From Prunus persica (Eukaryota; Streptophyta; Magnoliopsida; Rosales; Rosaceae), in contig NC_034009.1 of the NCBI RefSeq assembly GCF_000346465.2, positions 38,928,844 to 38,992,843 of the forward strand: 64,000 nt of DNA. The letters run 5' to 3'. Shown piece after piece: positions 24,872-36,207 of the stretch. Made by a program: the position numbers and the translations under genes. Under the pieces are notes generated by a model. That model searched no databases. It saw only the letters and a list, made by a program, of their open reading frames with translations, and had not been told where the DNA came from. Numbering within the stretch: position 1 is the stretch's first letter; every line of letters starts with the position of its first letter.

Positions 24872-25088
24872 AGGCTCGTTTGAGAGTGATTCTTGATAGA
24901 CCATAATTACTTCTAGAGAGAATCACTTTTCATGTGCTTTTCTATATAATCACTTTAAGTGATTTTAAGTGATTATGAGCATAAATACCTCATATGTGCT
25001 TCTTCATAAAATCACTTAAAACCACTTGAAGTGATTCTCCATAGAAATGATTTTTGACATATTCAGAATCACTCCTAAACGAACCCTA
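24872..25088. mobile_element. MITE (family B), about 217 bp
   Basis: The left end AGGCTCGTTTGAGAGTGATT is the inverted partner of the right end (AGGGTTCGTTTAGGAGTGAT on the other strand). It also contains inner AAGTGATTTTAAGTGATTAT repeats. A second member is at 42812-42941. hAT-like by terminus; non-coding. Confidence 0.75.
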
Positions 25089-25255
25089 AGTGCCCGTTTG
25101 GTATTGCTTATTTGAGATGATAAGTGATTTTTTAAAAAATTTAAAAAACTAAGACCGTTTGGTAAACTATGAGAAAATCACTTATTGTTAAAAATTACTG
25201 TTTAAAAAAACTATTAAAAAAAAAAAAAAACTAATAAAGTACTTTCATTTTCTGA
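25089..25255. mobile_element. Truncated MITE (family C)
   Basis: Starts GTGCCCGTTTGGTATTGCTT and matches the left part of the complete element at 34993-35359. It breaks off where duplication-unit sequence resumes, so the right half is missing. Confidence 0.6.
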
Positions 25256-25582
25256 AGAGCCAGTGTGATTTTCGAGCAGCCAATTGAAAAAGGTGGTTCA
25301 ATTTCAAAAACCTGCAGTTTTTGTTATTTGTTCAGACACCACGTTCCATGAGAGTTGCATCATTTCCAACTTTTTCTCTCCGTCGACAGCAACCTGAACC
25401 TTCTCTTTCTTTCTTTTTTCTTTTTTTTTATCCCTTTATTTATTTATTTATTTATTACCAAACGATAAGAGAGATTCTCTCATTACATGTAAATCCGCAC
25501 CGTTTTGAAATTCTAGCAACACGACACCAATTGCTTTTTTAATCCAACAAAAATAGACAAATATTATTATATATATATATAT

Positions 25583-25814
25583 AGTCTTGATCTCTTGGAC
25601 TACAGGAGTCCAAGAGATTGTGGTCGTGTATAGTCTTGATCTCTTGGACTACAGGAGTCCAAGAGATTGTGGTCACTCACCGTTGAATGTAAATTCAACG
25701 GTTCACTCACTCTTGCACTCCTTTTAAGAAACTTTTTTGAACCATTGGATTAATATCCAACAGTGGGTGACTACAATCTCTTGGATTCCTGTGGTCCAAG
25801 AGATCGGGACTGTA
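25583..25814. mobile_element. MITE (family D) with internally duplicated terminus
   Basis: Ends AGTCTTGATCTCTTGGACTA and, on the other strand, AGTCCCGATCTCTTGGACCA form long inverted repeats. Each end also folds on itself (TCTTGGACTAC / GAGTCCAAGAGA). The left terminus is present twice in direct orientation (about 25584 and 25631). TA microsatellite lies on both sides, suggesting insertion into a TA repeat. Confidence 0.8.
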
Positions 25815-26568
25815 TATATATATATATATATTATATATACATATATTACCCAAATATCTTCTGAAACTTCCGTCAAATCTTACTTTGCCCCATCAAATTT
25901 AAAATGACCTACTTTCATCCATTGATCGAAGTTTGGTGACCTACTTTACTCATTACCAACAACTCCATCTAAAACTCTATTAACTTTCATGACATAATAA
26001 GGGTGTTTTTGTAATTTCATACATATGGATTATTACTCATCAATTAAGTGGGTGATGTGACAAGTAGAGTCTAGCTCCACATAAATAAAAATATAATTAA
26101 ATATTATAATAATTAAAATGGACTTATAATTTTACATTTCCAAAATACCGGCATGGAGAATATGAACAGAAATTTACCCACATGCTTAATTTCATGGGTT
26201 TTAGTCATTCGATTTTCAATGCCTAACGTTCTTCCAATCAAAATTCACCACTTGGATTTTTGGTACAGATCAGAAGAGGGTACAAAAGTACTTTAAAATG
26301 TTACGACTTACTTGAAGCATGCCCATCCCATGGAATGCATGTCCCTTCTTGAGTTTGAATTTTCTATTCATATTTTTCTGTTCATGTTAACTTAAACTAA
26401 TATTAAACATTGTATCTTCAATAATTTTTTTTTTATTAAAATTTTTTAGCCGAACGTGGGCATAAATCCTCAACTAATTTTTTGTGAGTTAAAAATTCCT
26501 CAATTAGTTAAGCACCACACTATTCTACTATAGTGTTGCAATTTGGATCATATTTATTGATCACATTA

Positions 26569-27996
26569 CGCCATCTTTAGTCATAGGACTAAATATAGTC
26601 CAGGGTTATAAATTTAGCCCTATAAAATATTAATTTTTTAAAGAATAGTGTAGGATTAAATTTGTCTGTTCCACAATCATGCAGAGCTATATTTTAGGGT
26701 CATTCATATTTTATTATTTTGAGAAAAACTATGGTACAATACTCATACATTCTACAACTATGTATTGTTTAATTATATTAAACTACTATTTAGAGACAAT
26801 ATTTCATATATGACACGTGTACGTTGATAAGCATTTGAAAAGATTTCTGATAAGATTTTGTGTCCACGTGGCACGTCTTATCTTGAAAGAATCTTAATAA
26901 TTTTTTGGATATGAGTTTCGAGTGACATGTGTCGGTCTAGGAGCAACTATCCAGATTTCTGATTAGATTTTTGTCTATGTGACACCTCTTATCTTCATCT
27001 TCAAATGTCAATAAATGGAGTGTTTTCAATTCAATATCTTACAACTTCATCTCGTTCCTTTGTAAATGGAAGGATTGATGATGCCTCTGTGTATTTTTGT
27101 GAGATGCGTTCCCAAAGCCCAGTGCTTTTTTGGTTAGTACCCACAACACTATCTTCGAAGACTTTTATGAAAGCCTTGCAAAGATGTTCATCTTCCACTC
27201 GTGACCAATTTCGTCCCTTCAAGTCCGGGACATTTTTCAAACAATATGAATAATAAAATAAGTAAAGAAAATAAATTTGTAGGAAATGTTTAGATGAAAT
27301 GAGTGTGAAAAATATTTGACAAAAAGAAAGAGTGTGGAAAGTTGTGAATGTAATAGAATTTATAAGAAATGAGTGAGAAATTTTTTGAAGAAATTTTGAG
27401 GTATTTATCGACATATTTTAGGGTTTAAATTTTTTATAAAAAATAATAATAAAGCCAACAAAGACAATTTATAAAATAAAATATAAAAAAAAGGTCTGCG
27501 TTTCAATGGTTCTAACCTCCAATGGTCATAACCAATTTTTTATATATTTAAAAAAAAAGAAAGAAACGAATTTAAAACATTTAAAAAGATTTTAAATTAA
27601 AACAAAGGTAACTTTTCAATTAATGGTTCTGACCTCCAATAGTCAGAAATCAATTATATAAAATGAAACATTTAAAAAGGTTATTAAAAAAAAAAAACCT
27701 GACAGCTAGATGACGTCAGCACACCATTAATATTGGTTGTTAGATCTGCAGTTGTATGAGATGTTTCGTGCTCTTGCCCACTCATGATATTTTTTCTTCT
27801 TGGAAAACACATGCGCTGGGCCCATAAAAAATTTGGTTTAGGTCAAAGTTGGACTACAAGTGGCGTGATTGGAGGGTTAAAGGGCCAAATGTGGCCCTCC
27901 AAATTTGGCCAAATTTTTTTTTAGCTCATGACGGGAGATGAGTTTTGCATTATTTTAGGGCTATATTTGGCCTATGGCCCATAACTGGAGGTGGCC
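26569..27996. mobile_element. Non-autonomous PIF/Harbinger-type transposon, 1428 bp
   Basis: Flanked by TTA on both sides (26566-26568 and 27997-27999), the hallmark 3-bp target duplication. The left end CGCCATCTTTAGTCATAGG pairs imperfectly with the right end, which reads GGCCACCTCCAGTTATGGG on the other strand. No transposase is present, but the minus strand carries a Myb/SANT-like relic (separate entry). The element is absent from the matching place of duplication unit 2. Confidence 0.8.
27031..27261 (-). pseudogene. Relic of Harbinger-type Myb/SANT-like protein
   Basis: The reading frame contains GRNWSRVEDEHLCKAFIKVF and then EDSVVGTNQKSTGLWERISQ. This is the trihelix/SANT-like fold typical of the second protein of plant PIF/Harbinger elements, often mis-annotated as 'glutathione S-transferase T3-like'. 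Roughly 70 residues are preserved; the upstream part of the frame (27262-27414) is unlike the family. Lying inside a TTA-flanked element supports a transposon origin. Confidence 0.65.
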
Positions 27997-27999
27997 TTA

Positions 28000-29253
28000 C
28001 GTATTGACCATCTCTCTAAACCCTAAACCCTCTAATATAGGTGAATTCCGCATACAGTTATAGAACCTATCTATATTAAATGGATAATGAGTAATGTGGT
28101 AAATAAATGTGGTACATATAACTTTATTTTTTACTATTGATATATAAAACACATGCATATATCAAAGCCACAGTTTTAACTTATTCTAGATAAACTATAT
28201 TTTTTTTAGTGGGGTAGGGGGACTAGCTGGGATGGTAGTTATCTCTACCTAATGAAACGAATGCGTTTTGGCTCCTAGACATGTATAAAAACATGTAGAC
28301 CCGGTTCTTGTGGACAAGGCATGATCATTTTGTTCAGAAAAGCAGAAAGGAAAAGGATGTCTTCCTGATCATGGGACAACGAGACTGTTTTTTCCAAGTT
28401 TAAGAAGATGCCATTGTTTGTTTCGTCCCATTCAACTATATATATTATCCTACAAATAATACCTCCAAATCCACGCAGAAAGACACACTTGTGTCCAAAC
28501 AGCCGCCCTATCCCTACTGTTCATCATTTGGACCCAATACACTTTCAATCAACATTTTTATTCTTATACTATTAATGTCGACGCATAGTCTTAAAACGTA
28601 TACCATTTAGTATTTTAATAAAATATTTAACTGTTAATACGACAAAAATATAAAATATTTAGGTAATTAAATGATATGTATTTATCTTTTGGACATATAT
28701 CGAATTTGATCCGTAGGTAATATTTGTATGAAACGAGTAAAACACATTACACATACACCATATTCCTAAGATATACATTTCCGATTCGTATTTTAATAAA
28801 ATATTTAACCGTTAAAAAAATTGAAAACAAAGACATGTATATATATTTTGAATGTCGTATTGACTATAAAGAATTCTACGTATATATATGAACTCTTATA
28901 TGTACATACATATACGTAGACATGTGTGCATATATATGGAAAATATTTGTCTTCTTTCCTGATACTTTCTTGCCAATCACAGTTTGATATGTGTGCATAT
29001 ATTTTTGTTTTTGTTTTTTGTTTTTAATTTTGGATGGATTATTTTTACATATGGGTGAAACTAAGAAGTAGAAAATATTCATATAATATTAGATTCTATA
29101 TATAGGGTCGTAACCCCGATAAATATCTCTCTCTCTCTGATCTCCATGTCTATATATACATTCCAATCAACACAGGCAAACAACCAATCTCATTGAGCTC
29201 TGATCTTTTCTCACTCTTACGTTGTTGTTGTTTCTCTCCTAAGACAGTTGCTA
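28000..29253. other. Upstream region of GA3ox-a
   Basis: AT-rich, no coding exons. The last ~150 bp (CT repeat at about 29127-29138, TATATATACA near 29152, then a leader rich in CTC) are closely paralleled before GA3ox-b, marking the shared core promoter and 5' UTR. Confidence 0.55.
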
Positions 29254-30654
29254 ATGGGTGCTCTCGCAGAAGCCTATAAACACAGCCTCCTCGACAAGCA
29301 ACCTATCCCCCTTGACTATGGCTCTGTCCGAACATTGCCTGAGTCCCATATATGGCTTGATCAGTCCGACGAGTCTCCATATGTGGCCCACTCCACCGGC
29401 CCGATATCGCCGCCAGTTATCGACCTCATGGATCCGGATGCTCCGAGGCTCATAATCCAGGCATGTGAGACATGGGGTGTCTTTCAACTGATAGGCCATG
29501 GCATTCCCACTAAACTTATGGAGGATGTGGAGTCTGAGGCTGAAAAATTGTTTGGTCTACCAGTTGACCAAAAATTGAAGGCCTTACGATCTCCAGGTGG
29601 GGGTGCAGGATACGGTCTCCCTCATATATCGCCATTTTTTAACAAGCATATGTGGCATGAAGGGTTTACTATCATGGGGTCTCCGATCTATCATACTAGG
29701 CAACTTTGGCCCCAGGCCTATCAAGGGTTTTGGTAAGTCCTCCATGCATTTCCATGACGTAGACAAAATGAAAATTTTTTCCGATTAAAGTTTCTATATA
29801 TATATATATATATGTTATGCTTTTCGTTTGGGATTTGTTAGGGTAAAAGTTTGCTTTTCGGCCTCGTCTGAAATTTGTAGTAATGTATATGTCTTGATGA
29901 CTATTTGGTGAACTTATTAAATTGAATAACAATACAATAAAGTATCTTACAAGTCTCACCTTACAAGTCTCGTATCTTAGAGAGACGAGATTTATAAGAA
30001 CTGACTTGTACTTAATTCCAATCCAGTTCAAGTTGAGTCACCAAATGAAGCCTTTAAGCCTTGAAGTTTAAGGTTATGCATGTTTTCATTTTTTGTAGTG
30101 AGACAATGGTTGATTATCAGAACCAATTGAAGGCATTAACCGAGCAGCTAATCCGCATTATCTTCAAATCCTTGAACATTAATTCTGAAGAAGTAGATTG
30201 GCTTAAGGACTCTCAAGGATCAAGTACTGCTTTGCAGTTAAACTCTTACCCGGCATGCCCCGACCCAACTCGAGCCATGGGCCTAGCGCCCCACACAGAC
30301 ACATCCCTAATAACCATTCTCCAATCCAAAACCAGTGGCCTCCAAGTCTTCAAAGAGGGAGCCGGGTGGATCCTGGTGCAACCCATACCCGGTGCCCTCA
30401 TAGTTAACGTTGGTGACTTTCTCCACATCCTCTCCAACGGGGTGTTTACAACTGTCCGTCATCGTGTGGTGGTCACCCATATTCAACGGTTCTCCGCAGC
30501 CCATTTCTATGCTCCTCCAGGTGATGTTATAGTCTCTCCAGTGATGTCCAAGGATTTTGGTGGAGTGCCAAGGTACCATTCTGTATCAGTGAAAGGGTAT
30601 GTCGAGAGCAAGGGCAAGCATTTTGAAAAGGCGCTTTCTTTAATTAAAAAATAA
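29254..30654 (+). CDS. Gibberellin 3-beta-dioxygenase-like (GA3ox), tandem copy a
   Basis: This is a cytosolic 2-oxoglutarate/Fe(II) dioxygenase. In the family, GA3ox hydroxylates C-3 of GA9/GA20 to bioactive GA4/GA1. Two exons, 29254-29732 and 30099-30654, encode 344 aa. One intron after YQGF is the usual GA3ox layout. The N-domain contains IIQACETWGVFQLIGHGIPT and the GA3ox-typical FFNKHMWHEGFTIMGSP. The double-stranded beta-helix core has iron ligands H225, D227 (PHTDTS) and H281 (VRHRVV), and the 2-oxoglutarate R290-x-S292 (RFS). The start is the first ATG (29254), matching copy b; the frame opens two codons earlier only with TTG. Intact. Subfamily assignment rests on motif memory; enzymatic product not shown. 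Confidence 0.87.
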
Positions 30655-32255
30655 ATGAAATTTTTACTTATTTATTTTATGGTGAGTCTAGGATAAAATA
30701 GTTAGGTCAATTTTTTTTTTTTATAATTAACCCTCCTTGGCCTATCAGAAATAATCTATATAAAAAGACCGACTCGTTATCGTGTTGCCGTAATCAACTA
30801 ACCTAATTCAATTCAATTTTACAAGTTTGAATTTTACCAAGAAGAATTATTAAACAATATCGTTAGCAAAGATATCGTGCACATGCATTTCTTTCTTTTA
30901 AGTTCTAAAAGATTTTTGCATTTTTGATTGGACCGTATGCAATAAAAGTAATAAGAAGAAGAGAGATGTTATTTTGGTTTTATCACCATTTAGTGTATTG
31001 ATAAACTAATTTTATTAGTATCACGCTTGGCAAAGGTCCAAAAGACAAGTCGGCTACCTTTGGCCATCAAGCTATGAATGATTACAGTCTATACACATGA
31101 CGGGTCAATCAATAACGTATCAAAAAAAATAAAAAAAATGCTTTGACGGGCCAATCATATGATGACACGTTATTATTACCTCCTTGTTTATCCTACAATT
31201 GTGCAGGTCTGATTTGTTGTTTTTATTTTATTTGTTGTTGTGTAGGTTGAATATAATAAGATAAGATATGTGCAAATTTTCTTGTTGGGGCAGAAGTTGC
31301 GTACTTAGTTGCAACTATAATCGCATCAAGTCTTGTCCACATAATATGTCCAAGGGAAGGCCTCATTGAATAAGCAGAAATCAATCTCGTTTTAATTACT
31401 AATGATCATCAAATGCATCGTCTTAATACACGCGTTTGGTGATACTCGGTTACAAAGTCTTAAGTTCAAATTTCATCTATGACCGGTAGTTGAATAAAAA
31501 AACACGTATTTAACGTGTAAAGTAGTCGGTAGTATCCAATTTGCCAATGTCCACTTACATTTGTCTTCTTCAAAAGGTTCATTGCCGTCCACCATGGGGA
31601 TCCAAAAGAGGGTACAATGATAGACGACTTGAGAAATTCACTGTCCACTTGGCTATGTTTGTATCATGTTTTCTCTGGGTTTCTTTAATGAGATTAGACT
31701 TGGACCAAAAAATAACTGTCCAATTGGCTGCTATGACTGTATGAGCACATATACAACCACAGCAAGAACAAAACTGACCTGCTAGATACTGTACGGTTTA
31801 TGTTTTTGTTTTTCTGTGGCTGTGACGAACGTTTGAATGAATCAAAGGCACAATTAAGGCACGACGCAAATAATTAATTACAATTACATTGCTGACTGTG
31901 TTCTAATCAGAGAGGAGTTGGCAGTGGCTAAGAGTAGATCGATAGAAACAAAAATGTCATTGTTTGCTTTATTGTCTTATTTTATTTTATTTTTTGGGGT
32001 CAAAAGTTTGCTTCATTGTCCTTATGTGAAAAAGAGATGGGAACAACTTTATGTTGTATCAAAGTCTGACTTGGAGGAACAAGATCTTCCAGAGAATTAA
32101 GACATCGCTCACATCATCTCGTATGGAAAAATTAGTTCAAGTTCTCAATCAAGCTAATGAAGCTGATCTTTCTATTCACATGCCACGCCTTCATTTCAAT
32201 TGAATAAGTAAGCAATCGACGGATGAGCGATGGCATGAAGTTGGCTGAAGAACTT
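30655..32255. other. 3' flank of GA3ox-a
   Basis: Non-coding, with scattered similarity to 37648-39320 in unit 2. A short ORF at 31918-32100 has no recognisable domain. Confidence 0.5.
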
Positions 32256-32567
32256 AACTTAGTTTAGGTTTATAAGGAGTTGGGCTACATTCGCTTATTG
32301 TCAATTGGTTTTGGGGTGGAACTTCAAATTTCTTCATGGTATCAGAGTAAGGTTGCACATGTTGGGTCCAACGGTCATACGTGTTCCCACGTCACACAAC
32401 ATGTGTTGTCCACATGTTAGGTTTGAAAGTTCGACATACATGCGGAGGCGTGTTAAGAGTATTTGTCTCACATTGAAAAGTTAAAGGACCTAACTTGAAT
32501 TTATAAGGAGTTGGACTACATCTCCCCATTGCCAATTCGTTTTGGGGTGAAACCTCAGCTTCCTTCA
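32256..32567 (+). mobile_element. TRIM retrotransposon (miniature LTR element), 312 bp
   Basis: The 3' LTR (about 32451-32567) begins TGTTAAGAGTATTTGTCTCA and ends TTCA. The 5' LTR (to 32336) is shortened at its left end but ends with the same sequence. A primer-binding site, TGGTATCAGAG, follows at 32337, matching initiator-Met tRNA as in TRIM and copia elements. There is no coding sequence. AACTT flanks both sides (32251-32255 and 32568-32572). The equivalent place in unit 2 (~39320) lacks the element. Confidence 0.8.
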
Positions 32568-33276
32568 AACTTCACATGTTGCTTAGATGTTCTAAGCGGC
32601 ACTTCTTTGGAGCACCTCATTTTTTTTTTAATACAAACGATAGGAGATGAATCACACAGAAAGGGATGGAAAAACAGTTGATCATGGTTTTATAACATTA
32701 GACATTCTCTTAAAGTAGCACTTCCTAAATAATTAATCATTGATACCAGAACGGAAGTTTTAACCGAGGACTTCGGTGTCGCAAAATATTAATTAAAGTT
32801 ATCTCTCTACTCATAATTTGCCGCTTGACTTGAGCTTCACATTTGGTATGAATAATTGTTTTTGTTGTTGTTGTAAATTTTGGATTTGGACCGATTTGGC
32901 CACTTGCAAAGCTCCAAAGGATGGGCAACAGACACGACCTCCTCTACCTTCATCAACACATCAATGGGCCACCCACCACTACACTTCATGACTGTTTGTT
33001 TCATGGAATTTAAGAATTAACGTAAATGTCAATCATCTTCCTCCTCAAGGGCCAAGAGGCAGGCGGGCAGAAAGATTTCTAGTCGGTAATGTTTTTTTTT
33101 ATTTGAGAAGAAGTAATAATAATTATTGATGAAACAAAATAAAATACAAAGAAGCTGTAGTGCCGAATATGAATACAATATCTTGAGTAACCAAATACAA
33201 CAGTATGTTGATTTGATCTTGAGAGAACTACACCTTAACCAAAAAACACTTAAATCCCCTATTCAGCGGCCAAAAC

Positions 33277-33597
33277 TGTGAAGGTAAAAAATCTCACATT
33301 GGAAAGTTGAGAAATATAATAAGGGTTTATCTTGGACTACTCCCTTCATTGCCAATTGGTTTTGGGGTGGAAGCTCAACTTCATTCATGGTATTAGAGCG
33401 AGTTATCCCACGTGTGAAAGCCCACGGCCACACGTGCTCCACGTCACCCAATATGTGTTGTCCATATGTTAAGCTTGAAAATTTGCCACACGTGCGAGAA
33501 CGTTTGAGAATGCGAAGGTAAAAAGTCCCACATTGAAAAGTTGAGAAATCTAACTTCAAGCCTCAACTGGTTTTGGAGTGGAACCTCAACTTGCTAA
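33277..33597 (+). mobile_element. Second TRIM retrotransposon
   Basis: Two LTR-like copies (about 33277-33388 and 33503-33597) share GAAGGTAAAAA, TCCCACATTG-type and TTGAGAAAT sequence. Between them lies a primer-binding-like TGGTATTAGAG (33389) and a non-coding middle containing several CACGTG-type boxes. It is related to, but diverged from, the element at 32256. The right LTR has an internal deletion. Confidence 0.7.
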
Positions 33598-34992
33598 AAA
33601 ATTACATGTACTCAGACTTACAATATGGATTTACCGCGCAACGGCAGAAACAGTAAATCCGTATAGAAAGTCGACAACTAAAATACAAAACACAGCAAAT
33701 TCTTAAAGAGTTCATAAGAATTATTAATAGATTGAAACAAACAAAGAAACATGATCACCGCTCCACGTCATCTCCGTCAATCCAAGATACTTATAATGCC
33801 AAATCAACTAAATCCTTAGAACCCCAACCACCTATTCGTGCGTGCTTGTTAAATGTTTGTTCTTTCAAAATACAATAATCCTAATAGAACGCATGGAAGA
33901 TACTCTGCAGGTGGAAAAGCAATTAAGGAGGAAGAGCCAAGTATCCTTATTTCCGAACAGCCAATTAAGATAGGTGGTTCAATTTCAAAAGCTGCAATGG
34001 TTTGTAATTTGTACAGACACCACGTTTTTTTTTCTGGACGAAGTTCAGACACCACGTTCGTTAGCAAAGAGCAAAGAGTTGCATCATTTCCAACCCTTTT
34101 TCTCTACCGACAGCAACCTTCTGCATTTGAATCCACAGACCAGACCTCTTTTTTGGGTACAGAAAGGGAAAAGCCCAGAAAAAGAGTACACAGAAACTAG
34201 ATGAGACTTGCCTTTTTTTCCAAGTAACTGCGAGTATTTTTTTTAAAAATTACGCTTTTGTTCTTCCTGTTTCTCATGTTTGGATTTTAGATAGTATTAG
34301 TTGTTTTCAGTGCTATCTTTTGTACACTCTTATGTTATTTATTTTTTAATAAAGCATCTATTTCAAGAAAAAAAAACCTACTTCCAATCAATATTCTCCG
34401 CTTGGATTTTTGTTACAGATCAGAATAGGGTACAAAACTATTTTAAAATGTTACGATTTATTTGAAGCCCGTGCTTGTCGTTTCTAGAGTTTGAATTTTC
34501 TATTCATATTTTTCTGTTGATATTTACTGAAACTAAATATTAAACATTAAATCTTCATTTTTTTAAATTTTTAGCCGGATATGGGCGCAAGTCCTCACCT
34601 AATTGAGCACAACGTGTTAGTTATTAGCATGACATCCATTATCCATCCATATATAAAGACAGAAGCCTCAAATACTGAAACATCCAAAAACCCTGAAAAT
34701 GTCCGTACTTAACAAAAATATTAGAAAATCACAATCTAATATACTGAGAGTATAATAGTAAAAAATTAATTTGCTAAACTAATTTGATAAAAACTAGTTT
34801 CTTTTTATCGTTTTATGTATCTATATATTTAACTAATTTAAAAAATAAGAAAAACAAAGAAGCCTAGTAACACACGTGTGCCAAGAGGCTAATTGGTTAT
34901 AATTCTACTATATTGATATAAAACATGCATGTATCAAAGCCACAGTTTTAACTTATTCTAGATATTGTGAAACGAAAATGAGAAAGAAATTA
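33598..34992. other. Non-coding part of duplication unit 2
   Basis: No gene is supported. ORFs at 33853-34204 lie in a block shared with 25265-25420 of unit 1 in which the frames are not conserved. Confidence 0.55.
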
Positions 34993-35359
34993 AGTACCCG
35001 TTTGGCATTGCTTATTTAAGGTGATAAGTGATTTTAAAAAAAATTTGAGAAGCCCAACTCGTTTGGTAAACGGTGAGAAAATCACTGATTGTTAAAAATT
35101 ATTGTGAGAGAAAACTACAAGGGAAATCAGCTAATGAGGTGCTTTCATTTTCTGATTATGTAGGAATCAGTTTCGATGAGGCGCTGAGTTTAATGATTAT
35201 GCGACAATCATTTTCTGATTATGCGTAAAATCAATACCAACAACACTTTTAACAAAAATTTTACCAAACGTCAAACTGCTTTCTCTCACAGCTAATTTCT
35301 CTCACAGCAAATCTGACAGTGATTATTTTCACAGCACATCAATGCCAAACTGGCCCTTA
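34993..35359. mobile_element. MITE (family C), about 367 bp
   Basis: The left end GTACCCGTTTGGCATTGCTT is the inverted partner of the right end (GTAAGGGCCAGTTTGGCATT on the other strand). Internal motifs AAGTGATTTT and TTTCTGATTATG recur. It is the full-length relative of 25089-25255. hAT-like by termini; non-coding. Confidence 0.75.
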
Positions 35360-36207
35360 CTCAGCTCTACTGTTCATTATTCGGTCCTTCTTCAATCAAA
35401 CTTTTAATTCTTATATTATTAATCTCTACGCGTACTCTTAAAATCAGTTAATATTTTAATACGACATTTAACCGTTAATACCATGAAAACATAAAATAAT
35501 GTAAGTAAATGATATGTTTATATCTTTGGAATTTCATCCTGACAACTAAGAAACATTACATGTATGCAGGAATTCTCATATGTATAGACAAATCAAATAT
35601 AGCATTTATTTGAAACGAGAAAAAACACCTCCAAATCCACACTTAAGGATGTGATATGTATGCATGAACTCTCACAATACACACATTCATCGAATGTAAT
35701 CCATGGATAACATTCATATGAAACGATCAAAACACAGTATACATATATCGAAAATCTACTTAAGATATACATTATTAATTAGCATTTTAATAAGACATTT
35801 ATAACCGTTAATACACCGAAAACATAAGTACATGACAAGATATAACTTATATGCATGAACTCTCATATGTGCATACATTGAATGTGATTCATGCATAACA
35901 TTCATATGAAACGACATTCTATATGGGTTGCTCATAATATTCATACACATTTTGGCAGCAAATAGAAAAAGATATATACAAATATATAGATATATGCATT
36001 TCTATATAAGATTGTATTCTATATATAGGGTCGTACCTTTCCATCTAGGGTCAAAACCCAATACAATCTTTCTCTTTGATCTCCATGTATATAACTATAT
36101 ATATATATACATTCCAGTCAACACAGGCAAAACAACCAGTCTCTTTGAGTCTTGATCTTTTCTCAGTTTTACGTTGCTGCTGTTTCTTTCTCCTAAGACA
36201 ATTACTA
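35360..36207. other. Upstream region of GA3ox-b
   Basis: AT-rich and non-coding. Internal direct similarity (about 35640-35700 against 35820-35900: GCATGAACTCTCA...ATTCATATGAAACGA) shows a local duplication. The TATATATATACATTCCAGTC segment just before the gene matches the promoter of copy a. Confidence 0.55.

Larger units (their letters stand above)
24363..32796. repeat. Segmental tandem duplication, unit 1 (contains GA3ox-a)
   Basis: Scattered colinear blocks match unit 2 (32797-39765) in the same order and orientation: 24363 with 32797, 24555 with 33026, 25265 with 33953, 26240 with 34385, 28138 with 34912, the GA3ox genes, and 32740 with 39690. Divergence outside exons is considerable and indels are many, so boundaries are approximate (±100 bp). 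Confidence 0.8.

Noticed and set aside
27005..27253. Plus ORF of 82 codons
   Set aside because: Shadow of the minus-strand Myb/SANT-like relic within the Harbinger element.
33263..33559. Minus ORF of 98 codons containing repeated 'FSTFQC' phrases
   Set aside because: It is the antisense reading of the two TRIM LTRs, which explains the internal repeat.
36076..36207. In-frame upstream extension of GA3ox-b
   Set aside because: Encodes leader sequence translated from TA repeats; copy a has no matching ATG, and family N-termini begin at MGALAE.
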